The notes: generated by a model not told the origin, from the letters alone. A DNA stretch of 64,000 nt from Crocodylus rhombifer (GCA_038503035.1 JAVSML010024702.1:526598-590597); one strand, 5' to 3'; positions 23,580-34,854 are shown, counted from the first letter of the stretch. Numbers and translations: made by a program.

Positions 23580-23762
23580 ATAGACATTACATAAACCGGT
23601 TTGAGCCAAATCAGTTAAGTCTGATACTATATTCAGCCAGGTTGATCTCAAACTGGTTCAGCCATCTTCAGACTGGTTTATGTGCATGGATGTGTGGTCT
23701 GTTACAGGTTTAAACCAGTTTCTGATCACTTAAACTGGTTTATGTGTAATGTTTGTCCCTAG
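23580..23762. mobile_element. Short inverted-repeat element (AAACCGGTTT family)
   Basis: The left end TAGACATTACATAAACCGGT and the complement of the right end TAGGGACAAACATTACACAT (continuing AAACCAGTTT) are inverted repeats. The interior repeats AAACTGGTTTA/AAACCAGTTT words. A diverged relative lies near 56076-56180 in the opposite orientation, sharing CATTACA and GTGATCAGAAACTGG. Confidence 0.55.
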
Positions 23763-25027
23763 CCATAGTGTTCCTTAAAGTGCTGTGACACTGGCAGGCA
23801 GGGTATGCAATACTAGTTCATGTTTTCAGCAGTACTGCAGGGCCAGCCACCAGTTATATAAAGTTGCCTGGGGGTGCACACTGTTAGAGGTATAACTTGC
23901 AGTGTCTAATGATCCTAAGGCTATCTCCCACCAACTGCACTATCTTAGTTTTCTGCTTTCCTTACTGGCAAGCTCACCCAGCCACTACTGCACTACTACT
24001 CCCTTAGGAATGGGTATATATGTGTGCAAGCAAATATCGACTCCTCATAATTTTTTATGACTCCTCAACCAAGTCTTTCCATTGGCTCTTGCAACTTTAC
24101 CTATTTATATTCCTGTACTCACACTTCTGTATACTAATGCTGGGGGACCCAGGTACAGGATTTTGGAAGTCGGATTTTTGTGCATGGTCCCATTCAGGCA
24201 AGCCGTGTCAAAATCACACTCGGGTGACATCATATAATATGGCTTCCTGCTGAATGCCAGGCCTTTTGGTTGCCTTTGTTAGGGATTTTCAATAAGGCAG
24301 GCACAGTATATGCAAATGAAATGCAGGCACTGAGTTCCTAAAGAGCTGCTATACACTCTTCAGTCTCACTGAGTTTCCTTCCTGTGACAAGTTTGAAATC
24401 CCTCTGCCCTACACCCTTCCCATGATTTCCTCTCCCCTCAGGCATAATGGTGCCCCATAGGGAAAGGTGATCAACAGTGAGATTTGTAAGCAAAATAATG
24501 CAATGACACCAGTGCTCCCAGGCCATCTCGCCATCCCTGAACTCTGCGCAGGGCAGATACCCAACTGTCTTATTAGCTCTCTCAGAGCTCTGCTGCCGTC
24601 ATGACTCCCAGTTCTTTCAGTTTATGAACAGCCATCTTTCTCTTCATTTTTTTCTTAGTCATCATTTAATGTTCTTGGGAATCCAATTTCAGCACCATTT
24701 CTATATAAAAGCATTTGCCTCATAGAAAAGCATCAGCTAGCATAATTTTTAAGAATATTAGAAACAAAAGGAATCCTAACAGCGGATTGCTCCCTTACTT
24801 ATTGGCAATGGTAGAATCATCAAGGGCTATTCAGAAAAAGTTAAAAAAATGCTTCTCTTTTGTGTTGGAGAAAAAGTCAGATGATATAGTCTTTTCATAG
24901 GATGAGGCTGATGATAAGACACTTCCTTTTCTAATAGTAACTTGAGAAGTTGTTAAACAGCAGCTAATAAAATTAGACAATCAGCAGGTTTACGTAATTT
25001 GCACCAAGAGTTTTCAAAGAACTCTCT
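23763..25027. other. No recognised feature
   Basis: Unremarkable sequence with short open frames and no repeat or gene that I recognise. Confidence 0.45.
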
Positions 25028-25274
25028 GGGTGTGTTTACACGTTCATTAATGTGCCTTAGGTACTGCACATTTAGTTTAGTGCTTGCTTAATAAAGTATT
25101 AACTAAATGCACAGTAACTAGAATTTCTGTGCAATAGCACCAACACAGTTTTTTTTGTGATACTTACTAGCCAGTAACACTGCACCATAGGCTATTAGCA
25201 TGGCTTTTAACCACTACACTACTGTGCAGTTTTATTAGGCTAATGTGCAGTAAGCATCTTGTGTAGGTGCACCC
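25028..25274. mobile_element. Short terminal-inverted-repeat element (GGGTGCATCTACAC family)
   Basis: The left end is GGGTGTGTTTACACGTTCAT and the complement of the right end is GGGTGCACCTACACAAGATG. The interior has TACTGCACA/TGTGCAGTAA words shared with the elements at 27432, 37324 and 43169. No clean target duplication is visible, so the superfamily is unknown. Confidence 0.55.
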
Positions 25275-25344
25275 TGTGGCCAGCCCCGGCCAGAGTGCAC
25301 CCTATAAGTAGTTATCTGGAACATTAATGACAATTTTAAATTAG

Positions 25345-26945
25345 TTATACCCTCCATCAATCCTGACCTCGTGAAGGAACACCTTGAGAAGCTGGATACC
25401 TTCAAGTCAGCCGGCCCTGACAATCTGCACCCCAGGGTACTCAAGGAGCTGGCGAGCGTCATAGCCCAGCCCCGGGCGCGGATCTTTGAAAACTCCTGGC
25501 GCTCTGGTGTAGTGCCCGAAGACTGGAAAAAGGCCAATGTGGTGTCAATCTTCAAGAAAGGGAGGAGAGTGGATCTGGCTAACTACAGGCCCATTAGCCT
25601 GACTTCTATCCTGGGGAAGATCTTAGAAAAGTTTATTAAGGAGGCCATCCTTGATGGACTGGCCCAGGCTAACATTCTAAGGGATAGCCAGCATGGGTTT
25701 GTTGCAGGTAGGTCTTGTTTGACCAATCTCATTTCCTTCTATGACCAGGTGACCTATCACCTGGACAAGGGAGAAGAGATGGATGTCATATGTCTTGACT
25801 TCCAAAAAGCTTTTTATCTGGTATCCCATGATCACCTCTTGGCAAAACTGGCCAGTTGTGGCCTTGGCTCCACCATGATCTGCTGGCTGGGAAACTGGCT
25901 CCGTTGTCGGACCCAGAGGGTTGTAATTGAGGGCAGTCACTCATCGTGGTGCCCTGTGACCAGTGGGGTCCCTCAAGGCTCTGTCCTGGGACCCATACTG
26001 TTCAACATCTTCATTAATGATGTGGACATTGGAGTCAGGAGTGGACTGGCCAAGTTCGCCGATGACACCAAACTTTGGGGCAAAGCATCCACGCCAGAAG
26101 ATAAGCGGGTGATCCAAGCTGACCTGGACAAGCTCAACAAATGGACAGACGAGGACCTCATGGTGTTTAACACCGAAAAATGCAAGGTTCTCCACCTTGG
26201 GAGGAAAAACCTGCAGCACCCTTATAGGCTCGGCAGTGCTACGTTGGATAGCACTACAGAAGAAAGAGACTTGGGGGTCATCATTGACCACAAGATGAAC
26301 ATGAGTCTGCAATGCAATGCTGCGGATAGTAAAGCGACCAAAATGCTGGCTTGCATCCATAGAAGCTTCTCGAGCAAATCCTGGGACATCATTCTCCCCT
26401 TGTACTCGGCCTTGGTGAGGCCGCAGCTGGAGTACTGCGTCCAGTTTTGGGCTCCACAATTCAAAAAGGATGTGGAGAAGCTTGAGAGAGTCCAGAGGAG
26501 AGCCACGCGCATGATCAGAGGTCAGGAAAACAGATCTTACAATGACAGGCTGAGAGCCATGGGACTCTTTAGCCTGGAAAAGCGTAGGTTCAGGGGTGAT
26601 CTGATGGCCACCTATAAGTTTATCAAGGGTGACCACCAGGATCTGGGGGAACGTTTGTTCACCAGAGCGCCCCAAGGGATGACGAGGTCGAACGGTCACA
26701 AACTCCTGCAAGACCGTTTCAGGCTGGACATAAGGAAGAATTTCTTTACTGTCCGAGCCCCCAAGGTCTGGAACAGTCTGCCAGTGAAGGTGGTTCAAGC
26801 ACCTACATTGAACACCTTCAAGAGTAGATTGGATGCTTATCTTGCTGGGATCCTATGACCCCAGCTGACTTCCTGCCCTTTGGGCAGGGGGCTGGACTCG
26901 ATGATCTCCCGAGGTCCCTTCCAGCCCTGATGTCTATGAAATCTA
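25345..26945 (+). mobile_element. 5'-truncated CR1 retrotransposon
   Basis: It runs from just upstream of the reverse-transcriptase domain to the CR1 3' terminus (GGGGGCTGGACTCGATGATC, AGGTCCCTTCCAGCCC, then TCTATGAAATCTATAG). ORF1 and the endonuclease are lost, the usual outcome of aborted target-primed reverse transcription. It is of the same subfamily as the copy at 53807 and nearly identical in sequence. Confidence 0.95.
25371..26858 (+). CDS. CR1 ORF2 C-terminal half: reverse transcriptase
   Basis: This is an uninterrupted frame of 495 codons. The first codon is GTG, and the coding sense extends upstream to the truncation point, so the start is artificial. From the N-terminus it has FKSAGPDNLHPRVLKELA, PEDWKKANVVSIFKKG, GRSCLTNLISFYDQV, CLDFQKAF (first catalytic Asp), SGVPQGSVLGPILFNIF, KFADDTKLWG (FADD, the two remaining catalytic Asp residues intact near residues 230-231) and NTEKCKVLHLGRKN. 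The C-terminal region has RPQLEYCVQFWAP and RVQRRATRMI. Family ORF2 is about 950 residues, so half is missing, including the endonuclease. The open frame suggests a fairly young insertion, but it lacks a promoter and endonuclease and would not move by itself. Confidence 0.9.
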   Translation: MKEHLEKLDTFKSAGPDNLHPRVLKELASVIAQPRARIFENSWRSGVVPEDWKKANVVSIFKKGRRVDLANYRPISLTSILGKILEKFIKEAILDGLAQANILRDSQHGFVAGRSCLTNLISFYDQVTYHLDKGEEMDVICLDFQKAFYLVSHDHLLAKLASCGLGSTMICWLGNWLRCRTQRVVIEGSHSSWCPVTSGVPQGSVLGPILFNIFINDVDIGVRSGLAKFADDTKLWGKASTPEDKRVIQADLDKLNKWTDEDLMVFNTEKCKVLHLGRKNLQHPYRLGSATLDSTTEERDLGVIIDHKMNMSLQCNAADSKATKMLACIHRSFSSKSWDIILPLYSALVRPQLEYCVQFWAPQFKKDVEKLERVQRRATRMIRGQENRSYNDRLRAMGLFSLEKRRFRGDLMATYKFIKGDHQDLGERLFTRAPQGMTRSNGHKLLQDRFRLDIRKNFFTVRAPKVWNSLPVKVVQAPTLNTFKSRLDAYLAGIL

Positions 26946-26954
26946 TAGAACATT

Positions 26955-27425
26955 GAGGAAGTTCCAGAAATCAAAGGTATGCCAATCTACAGTATACTTC
27001 GGCATTACTAAGGCTTTTGATAAAGTCACACATGACACTGTCATAAGTAAGCTAGAAAAATATGGCTAGGTAAAATTACTGCAAAGTGGATATGTAGTTG
27101 GCTCAATACCACAGACAAAGGGTAATTAAAAATTATCAATGGCAGAATGGTAGAAGGTTTCAAGTGGGGCTCCATAGGGAGCTGTTCTGAGCTTGGTGCT
27201 GTTTAATATGTTTATTAATTATTTGGATACCACAATGGAGAGGTTCCTGATCAAGTTTGCAGATGGCACAAAAATGGGAAGGACTACAAACACTTTGAAG
27301 GTTAGGGTTAGAATTCAGAAGGATCTTGATAGACTGGAGAGCTAGACTAAAGAAAAGAGGGAAAAAATGATTGCAGACAAATGTAAATTGCTACACATAG
27401 GAAAAAATAACCAAATAAAGGAATG
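26955..27425 (+). pseudogene. Old CR1-type ORF2 fragment, reverse-transcriptase part
   Basis: Translation in changing frames gives ITKAFDKVTHDTVISKLEKYG (about 27000, the catalytic KAFD block) and a diverged form of FADDTK, where an Asp has become Gly (about 27255). DKCKLLHIGKNNQ follows (about 27380). It is much more decayed than the CR1 copy that ends just upstream at 26945, and belongs to another subfamily. It continues after an inserted element at 27932. Confidence 0.8.
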
Positions 27426-27431
27426 ATCTTG

Positions 27432-27931
27432 GTTTGCACAGTAGGCATGTGTGTCTACACGTGCACATACTTACTGTGCAGTTAACCTCACTAATTGCAA
27501 GTAAATTTACTACCTGCAAATGCTAGTTGTAAATTGACTTGTGAGTAATTACTGCACACGAATGAATGTATAGACACCTGACCTGGAGAAAATCTGCTCC
27601 CTGTCAGCCAGCCACCAGGGAGCGGGAGATTACTCCCTCCCCCTGAGAGCTGTCAGGACAGTTTCTGCCACTGCCCCCCTGCTCCAAGACCATGTTGGGG
27701 AGTGCGGCACCAGCTCTGTGGTAAAGGGGCCAGCACTGAAAGACTCTTATCTCCCATCCTGAGCCCCATGACTGCAGGACTCGATCTGGAAGATAAGGGC
27801 CGCAGGAAGTGGGAGGAACATCTCCAACATCCCTGCATGTGTAGATGTCTGCCTGGGAGAATTTACTTGTAAGTAGTTTACTTGAAAGTTGACTGATCTT
27901 GGATCAAATGCATGTGTAGATGCACCCAGGA
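27432..27931. mobile_element. Terminal-inverted-repeat element inside an old CR1
   Basis: The right end ATGCATGTGTAGATGCACCC is the family terminus in complement, and the left end near 27445 carries GTGTCTACACGTGCACATAC. Both ends have TACTGTGCAGTTAACC/CAAGTAAATTTACT-like words. The GC-rich interior shares GGGGCCAGCACTGAAAGACT-type sequence with the copy at 37324. It lies between two parts of one old CR1, although about 80 codons of CR1 are also missing here. Confidence 0.55.
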
Positions 27932-28150
27932 GGTGATACTGGTTAGGCCTCATCTAAAGTATTGCGTACGCTTCTGGGCTCCACTTTTAAGAAATTTATG
28001 AGGAAGTGGAGAGGTCCAGAGGTGGGTAACAAAAATGCTAGCGGGATTGGAAGGCAAGCTGTACAAGGAAAGGCTGAGAGAGTTAGGTATATTTAGCCTG
28101 GATAAATTAAGATGGGGCATGATAGCAGTTTTCAAGTATTTGACAAGCTG
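27932..28150 (+). pseudogene. Old CR1-type ORF2 fragment, C-terminal part
   Basis: The translation resembles VRPHLKYCVRFWAPLLRN followed by EVQRWVTKMLAGLEGKLYKE and ELGIFSLDKLRWGMIAVFKY, the CR1 C-terminal region in its usual order. It continues the copy at 26955-27425. The 3' end is lost at about 28150. Confidence 0.8.
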
Positions 28151-29244
28151 CCATAAATAAAAGGGAGATGCCAGCTGCTGCCTGCCCCACATCCCTAGCC
28201 TCACAGGTCCCCTGGCAGCTGCCTGGGACTGGGAGGGGGTCCTCCACCACCTCCCACCGCCAGGAACCCATGGCCTGGATCCTGACTCAGCCTCCACCCC
28301 GGGTCCACTGCCACCCACCTGGGCCCATGCCTGCCACTGACTCTAGCTCCACACAGGTGTGGAGCCAGAGCTGCCTGGAGTGGCACCAGGACTGGATGTT
28401 GGCCCTGCTGGGCCTGGATTCTGCCAGCCAGAGAGGGAGCCACCTGCCCCAGAAGAGCACTGGGTGCCATCACCCCTGGGCAAGCCCCCCACCTGCCCCA
28501 GTCACTGTGGTGTGCAGACCCATGAGGGAACAGCCACAGGCAGGGATGCTGCCTGCCTGTCCCCAGGCTCTGCCCCCTTGCCACCCCCACCCATGGCTCC
28601 CCACTCCAAGACTCCAGAAACACACCTTGTATATAGCTTCCACAAGGAAGAGGGTTTTTTATAGTTTGTGGGTGGGGTGAGTAGTGGAGGGGCTCTGTGC
28701 ATTGTGGAGGGAGGGAGAGTCTGTTGTATGTGAGGGAAATAAAGACTTGTTCTTCTGACATGTATCTGCAGTGAGCCTGGTGCAGGGAGGGTGCAGGCGG
28801 GGAGGTGGGGTGGGAAGGTCCAGGCAGGCTAGAGAGAGGGAGTGCAGGAGGAGGTGGTCAGTCAGGGCATCCGACACCTGGTGCCCTGGCCCCTGCTGGG
28901 GGCCTTCCTGGGGACTGGGTAGGGGTTCTACTGGGGCCAGCAAAACCAGCATCATGGCTAGCAGGACCATAGGGTGCTGGTCATTACTGCCAGGGGCAGG
29001 GGCTTGAGCATCCATGGTGTGGGGAAACAGAATGGACAAGGAGGGAGCTGCTGCATGCTGCCTCTGCACTGGGCACGCCGCTCCTGGGCAGGGAAGGGGC
29101 TTTCCAAAGAGCAGAGAGCAGGACTGGCTTCTAAAGATGGCTGCCAGGTGCTGGGAGCTGCAGCTGGAGCTGGAGCTCCCGCCAGTGTCCACAGGGGTGC
29201 ATTGCAGGTATGCAGGGACCTGGTAGCAAATTTTCTCTCTAATC
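28151..29244. other. GC-rich unclassified stretch
   Basis: C-rich then G-rich DNA open in several frames on both strands, as expected of low-stop GC-rich sequence. None of the translations resembles a known protein. An AATAAA lies at about 28738, with no gene that would use it. It may be the interior of a repeat ending at 29342. Confidence 0.35.
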
Positions 29245-29342
29245 TCAGCATGTGTAGACACCTACCCAAAAACCCTTACTGGGTAGTAATTTACTGCACA
29301 GCAAATCTAGGCTGGAGTACATGCATGTGTAGACATGGCCCC
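29245..29342. mobile_element. End of a GGGTGCATCTACAC-family element
   Basis: It contains CATGTGTAGACACCTACCC, TTACTGCACAGCAAATC and a terminal CATGCATGTGTAGACATGGC. These are words of the family at 25028 and 37324. The other end is not certain. Confidence 0.4.
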
Positions 29343-29384
29343 GAGAAGATAAGTGCTGGCTACAAGTAAAAGAGACTTGTCCAC

Positions 29385-29545
29385 TGTCCAGTAACACCCT
29401 TTCTTGTGTAACCTTGAGGAAGACACAGCACTTACCTGTTCTTCAGTTTCTTCATCTATAAAATGGGGAAAATGGCATAATTCCTTACCCATGTGAAGTG
29501 CTTTGAGTCCCCTGGATGGTCAGGACTATTGTAATGCACAAATAC
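29385..29545 (+). mobile_element. MIR (CORE-SINE) copy
   Basis: It has the MIR core in sense orientation: TGTGTAACCTTGAGGAAG, CAGTTTCTTCATCTATAAAA, TGGGGAAAATGG, then the LINE-like tail GTGAAGTGCTTTGAGTCCCC. It is a clear match to this ancient amniote SINE family despite substitutions. Confidence 0.85.
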
Positions 29546-31804
29546 TATGCTTCCACATAGTTCTGGGGGGCCCCGAGGCTGTCCTGTTGTATAGCATTCT
29601 TTCCCCATCTGTAGCCAACTCAGGATCACGTTCAATATCTAAAAATCAAGGTCTGCCACTGACCAGGTTCAGGTCTGCCTCTGTAAAATGGGGTGTTTTG
29701 TTGTCAGCAAAGGAGTCTGCAGAATCTCTCTTCAGGCAGCTCCCATGGGCACTAACCCTATTTCATATGATTTTTCATCTTTTAGAACAAGGTAGGCAGG
29801 GTTTCTGGGGGAAAGCAGACAGATATTCTTATAAGCCATCCAAGCCCTCCCCTTAGCCCTCTGTTCTTTACATGCTGGGGGAAGCCAGCAACTGGGGGAG
29901 GACAGTAGCGAAAGAGAGAGCTCTGTAATATATTCTCATTCCTCAGGTAGAGCTGCTGCCAAGGGATTTATCCAGTCATGACCTGATTTTGTGTTAACTC
30001 TCACCTGACTGTGTAGACAGACTCCAGCTAGCCCGCTACTCTTTATTTTCACTCACTGCCTTATGGTTATTTATGGGAGTGCCTGCTCAGCCATCATTAG
30101 CAGATCCAGCACCAGGGAAGGAGTGGCTAGGGGTGGGGATTTTGTCAACAATATGACTGTTTTCTGTGTGATCACTAGCTGGTTGTCAATTTGGAATAGC
30201 ACAGTTTAACACTTTCACTGCAAGAGCCTGATACTGGCTTTTGTTGCATTTTGCGATAGTCACTGCTGTTTTCTACCCTTGGCATGGGGGTCTGACATAG
30301 TTCTCTTGTTTCCTTAGGCTTTTCAAAATGATCCGAGTGTCCTCTTGCTCTCCCACTGCTGATCTGAGTTACTTAAGGCATGGTTCCAAAATTCAACACT
30401 GTCTCTTTAAAAGTTGGGAGATTAACATATAAACGTAGACCCTAAAACCATAACAACTATTCCTTTAGAGTGACAGATCCACCAAAATTAAGCTCTCAAC
30501 AGCCACATTAAATACAGTTGCCCTTTAAAACAGATCATATCTTGATTCAAATAAGAGACACTTGCACTATAAAATGTAGACCACTTGCCTGCTTCCCAGG
30601 CAGAGAGGGTGACCATTCAGTGGTGGAGAAAAACAGCAATTAAATGAGTGTGAAGGAGCAGGAGTTATTTCCACACACAAATTTTCAGTAGCATTATTAT
30701 CCTTTTTTAAATATTAAAGATGTTAATAGGTTACCAGAGTTGAAAGGAAGATAATGGGAGATTTTATAGAGATAAGAGTATAATTTTATTCAGGAGGGGG
30801 TGGCCTGGGAGAGAAAACTGAAAGGATTTATAATAAATTTAGCCTCCCTTATACATTTTCCCTCAGGTTAGGACCTTATAGTGTTAATAATTAACAAGAA
30901 TCTTATGAGGGCTAAAATAGATGCATTGCACATGAATATCACCATTTCAGTATTCAGCGTGTGGACAAACCTTGCCTGCCACTCGCCTCGGTTACTGTGG
31001 CAACAGTACATCTGCTTTCCACAATATCATTCATTAATCATTTACACCCAGGAAAAAAATGTGGAGGAATCATACCACAAGCTATTTTTACTCACCTACT
31101 ACCAGGAAACAGAATCAAGTCTGAATGCTGCCTTTCTCTTGTTATTCCCAATCAGCACTATCTTCAGTGCAAGCCAGGAGCCTGTTGCCATAGTGTCACT
31201 TGATGCCTTAAATGTTATTAAAGGGTTTTACAGGTCTTTTCACTTATTTACTTAAGCAAAGCTTGAACTGTGACTCCAGAATAAATCTGGGAGTAGGGGG
31301 TTGAGGGAGTGGATGCGGTTTTTGTGGAAGTGACCTCCTGTACCAAATCCTGAAACCCCAGGAACTAGCACAGGGAGCTGGGAAGGGAAGCTCCTACTTT
31401 TATATAAAGGATGCTGGAGATTGGGGGCCACAAGACAATGGACTAAGGAGAGCGGGGCAGACACATTAAATTTAAAGTACATACACTTAGGAGCTGGGTA
31501 ACTGGCAGTAAACAGTGACACTGGTGAAATCACCCACGAACAAGTAACCGGCAGACAACAGTAACAGCATGATATATACATTTCAGAACCTTTAACCCTC
31601 CCACAACTTTGGAGGGCTCCAAACCAGCCTCTGGTCCCATCAAATGCTTAATTGCTATCTGTCCGGGCTCCATGTCTGAGCCCCACTGGTACAGCTTGCA
31701 GTCCTAGCTCTGCTGCTCCATCAGGCTCTCTGGCCACGTGTCTCCCTCTCTGCCACTGCAACCCATGCTCCCACGCTGCTCATTCCACTTCCTCCTGCCC
31801 CTGC
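29546..31804. other. No recognised feature
   Basis: Ordinary sequence. A 124-codon frame at 30881-31255 (plus strand) and shorter ones elsewhere resemble nothing that I know and lack gene-like context. Confidence 0.4.
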
Positions 31805-31932
31805 CAGCTTCTAGGAGTTATAGTGCCCATTGCAGTTCATTCCTCCAGTTTTGGAGGCTTCTGGGAGCTGCAATTCACACCACAGTTCCTTATTCCAGGC
31901 TCCTGGAGGCTTCTGGGCACTGTAGTTCACCT
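31805..31932. repeat. About 51-bp tandem repeat, 2.5 units
   Basis: Variants of GGCTTCTGGGAGCTGYAGTTC recur at about 31806, 31856 and 31908. Each is followed by CACCACAGTTCMTTATTCC-like sequence in the complete units. Confidence 0.65.
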
Positions 31933-32087
31933 TACAAAATTACCATACATGACATTCAACATCACGGTACAGTACTGTACTATCTCCCCGATTCTAGTGT
32001 ACTTCCATGTTAATTCCCAAAGAACTAAAACAAGGGAGTTGATTCCTTTCTGAGTGGAAGTGGCAAGCAGCATTTAGGTTTCCACAG

Positions 32088-32165
32088 ACGTTAGGGATGG
32101 AAGGGGCCTCGAAGAGTATCAAGTCCAGCCCCCTGCCCCAGGAGCAGGAATTTTAGACTCAGGGG
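32088..32165 (-). mobile_element. CR1 3'-terminal fragment, antisense
   Basis: TTAGGGATGGAAGGGGCCTC and AGTATCAAGTCCAGCCCCCT are the complement of the CR1 3' terminus. Only about 80 bp remain. Confidence 0.65.
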
Positions 32166-33029
32166 AACTAGAAAATAAGCCCCAAGTATGGCCTGGGTAT
32201 TTGAAGCTATCCTAAAAAAATGGTATTAAAGCAGGAACCTGTTATGGGTTCCCCAGGATGTGCATGTCGCCAAACCAAATAGCTGTGTGTCCTTGCACTT
32301 CCTCACATACCTTATTCCTCCTCTTTGTTTTTCTTGCCATCTGCCATCTTGTATCTCGTAGGAAGCCCCTGGGGGCATGGAGTTTTCTCTTCTTATCTGC
32401 TCTCAAACATATCTCACCATCTACTACACAAACAACTAATAATGCAAAGGGACTCTACCCGCAAGTTTTAGTTCTGGTACTGGAGCCTCCCGAAGTACTG
32501 GGTTTCAGGTCTAAGCCCATCCCCACTGACAGTGTATAAGCTGCCTTCTGCATGCACTGTTTGCTCAGCCAGACTCTATCCTGATCTCCAGAAGGGACAC
32601 CAGAGCTCCATTCCTTCCTGCCGCCTGCAAGACTTTGGGACTTAAGGACTTATAGCTAAAGAAAGAAGGTGAACATCTGTGAAAAAAGCCTCACGTGAGT
32701 CTGTTCAAGCTGTCACTCATGCCTTTTGATAAGGGCAGGGCATAGCACCTCTTAAGAGAAAGAAGGCTATATTCACTCTCCATTCCTTATCAGTCATTCA
32801 CCTCGAGGCATTTTGTCTGTGTCCTGCCCTGAAAACTTCATCTCCCCAGATAGAAGCTCTTATTTAAATATTAAAAATACTCTCATCTTTAAAGTAATTA
32901 TTGATAAAATATTTCTTAAGGCACTCGAACTAAGACTGCATGTATTTTATATGCAGCTGTAATATTTGACCCTTCTGCATGCCTCACATCTAAGACTTTG
33001 ACAGTGCTTTCATCATTTAAAGAATCATT
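32166..33029. other. No recognised feature
   Basis: Ordinary sequence. One short frame at 32258-32539 resembles nothing known. Confidence 0.4.
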
Positions 33030-33145
33030 AAGGCATCATTTAATACACTATCACAGCAGCCCTGGAGCTAGAAGAATATTACCCCATTTTACAGATGGAG
33101 AATGTGAGGCAAAGACAGGAGAAGTAACAGGCCCAACCTTAGATT
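33030..33145 (-). mobile_element. MIR (CORE-SINE) copy, antisense
   Basis: CCCCATTTTACAGATGGAGA, ATGTGAGGCAAAGACAGGAG and AAGTAACAGGCCC are the complement of the MIR core seen in sense orientation at 29385. Confidence 0.75.
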
Positions 33146-33194
33146 CAAAGATTTTTAAACCCAGAAGGAATCACTGGTTCATCTCTAGGAAACA

Positions 33195-33530
33195 TGGCTA
33201 ACAAGAAAAGATTGGAAGAACTGGGGTTGTTTAATCTGGAGAAGACTGAGGGGAGATATGATATAATCTTCAAGTCCATGAAGGGTAGTAATAAAGGAAA
33301 TGCTTATACACAAGTGAAATTTAGCTTGGATATATTAGGAAGACCTTTCTCACTGTGAGGGTGGTTAGGAGTGGAACAAATTAACTGGAGAGGTTGTGTA
33401 ATCTCCATTCCTGGAAGTTTTTAAAGGTGTGCTAGATAAACACTTAAATGAAGTAAGGTTGAGACAAGATCAACCCTGCCTTGACCAAGGTTGGGCTAGA
33501 TAACCTCCTGAGGTCCCATCCTATTATTTT
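33195..33530 (+). mobile_element. CR1 3'-end fragment
   Basis: It runs from the coding region equivalent to LEELGLFNLEKTEGRYDIIF through TLTVRVVRSGTN-like sequence to the 3' block GGGCTAGATAACCTCCTGAG and GTCCCATCC. The frame is broken. It is a relatively old copy. Confidence 0.8.
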
Positions 33531-33894
33531 ATTTATTTTTTTATGCTATGATTTTGCATACGGCACCAAGCATAAAGTTTCATTGTTCTCCCACCTGCAT
33601 TGGAGCCACTAATCTGTACTTCATTAAAGCACCAGCTCTAGAAACATGTTCAGTTCTGATCTGAAGACTGGAATAGATTGAGAATCCACCTCAGTCCAAG
33701 ATTGAATCATATGCACTGCTAAAACAAGACAAACAAAAAACCCAAAACCTGTGCCTGATTTCTAATTTGAATCTGCTTTGCTTTAATTACCTAAATTAAA
33801 GAGCTCTTTGGTACCAGGTATTTTGTTCCTGTGAGCATATTGACAAAAGGGAAAACGGGACTAGAAGGGGCCTCTGGTGTAACTGAATCCAGCA
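33531..33894. other. No recognised feature
   Basis: AT-rich sequence between two CR1 fragments. Confidence 0.4.
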
Positions 33895-33965
33895 TAAAGG
33901 TCTATGTACTTTGTATCAGGTCACCTCTCCATGTTCTGGAAAACCGAAACAGTCTGAGCTTTTTA
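33895..33965 (-). mobile_element. CR1 coding fragment, antisense
   Basis: TGTATCAGGTCACCTCTCCA and CAGTCTGAGCTTTTTAAGG are the complement of the CR1 C-terminal segment encoding FSLEK..RGDL. Only about 70 bp are recognisable. Confidence 0.5.
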
Positions 33966-34300
33966 AGGGCATGTCTACTAGGTCTGAAGGCCATGCTGCA
34001 AGGGTGTACCATGCCAGCTCTGCTGTCCCACCTACCTTAATGTGGTGCTGGGTATGTGCCAGTATACATTCCTGATAGTAAGTTTATTGCTGTACAACCA
34101 AGACTGGACCAAGGTGGCTGCACTGCATCTGTTTCAAAGAGCAGCAGCATCACATGCTTCATCTGGAGTTCTAGGGGCAGTTGTACATGTGACACCATGA
34201 CCATGTGCATGTGATGAAAATGTCACTTTGTGTGGCTTAATGGCATTACACTGTACATGTGCAAGAGTTTTGGAGGTTTTATATAAGTTGGCATTATTGC

Positions 34301-34332
34301 AAACTAAACTACATCTCAATGTAGTTTAGTTT
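34301..34332. repeat. 13-bp-arm palindrome
   Basis: AAACTAAACTACA (34301-34313) and TGTAGTTTAGTTT (34320-34332) are perfect complements around a 6-base loop. It lies at the edge of the GC-rich inverted-repeat block. Confidence 0.85.
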
Positions 34333-34466
34333 GAAACATTGCAAATTGCAGCAATGCAGCTACCAGCTCACCTCCTTCCCAGCACAGGAGAGGGGGCAGG
34401 CTCTGCAGAATAAAGGATCAGGCCCCTCACCACTTCTGCTTTCAGCAGGCTCCTCTGGCTGGCAGG

Positions 34467-34780
34467 ATGCCTGGGGCAACCTAGGAATGGGCTGGCTTGC
34501 TCCTGGAGCATTACAGGAAGGTGGCAGGAGGGTGGCTGTGTTTGCTAGGTAGTGGAGACAGCGCATGGGGTGCTGGCAGCCTGTGCAAGCTCAGGGAAGC
34601 ATTGGATTGGGAGCCACTGAGCAGAGGCCGCACCCAGCCAGCTAGCAGCCCACTTGGGCTTCCAGCATCCCATGCAACATCCCTTCTGCCTTCCCCAGCC
34701 ACCAGTAAACCCAGCCACCCTCCTGCCACCTTCCCACACTTGCTCCAAGGGCAATCCAGCCCATGCCCAGGAGGCTCCAA
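34467..34780. repeat. Long imperfect GC-rich inverted repeat
   Basis: About 34467-34580 matches the complement of about 34655-34780. Shared blocks include AATGGGCTGGCTTGC/ATGGGCTGGATTGC and GGAAGGTGGCAGGAGGGTGG. It makes both strands open, so the overlapping frames here are not convincing genes. Confidence 0.7.
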
Positions 34781-34854
34781 CTGTCCTAGTGACCACAGGT
34801 GCCTGCTGAAAAAAGTGGTGAGGGGCCCAATTCTTTTCTTTTCCTTTTTTTTTG

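Noticed and set aside
25941..26798. A minus-strand frame of 285 codons opposite CR1 ORF2
   Set aside because: It is the antisense shadow of the CR1 coding frame; the same antisense frame appears opposite the sister copy at 54017-54586.
28620..28760. A retrogene 3' end because of AATAAA near 28738
   Set aside because: No coding segment with known resemblance precedes it and no poly(A) tract follows.
30881..31255. A 124-codon frame as a possible exon
   Set aside because: The translation resembles no family and there is no supporting structure.
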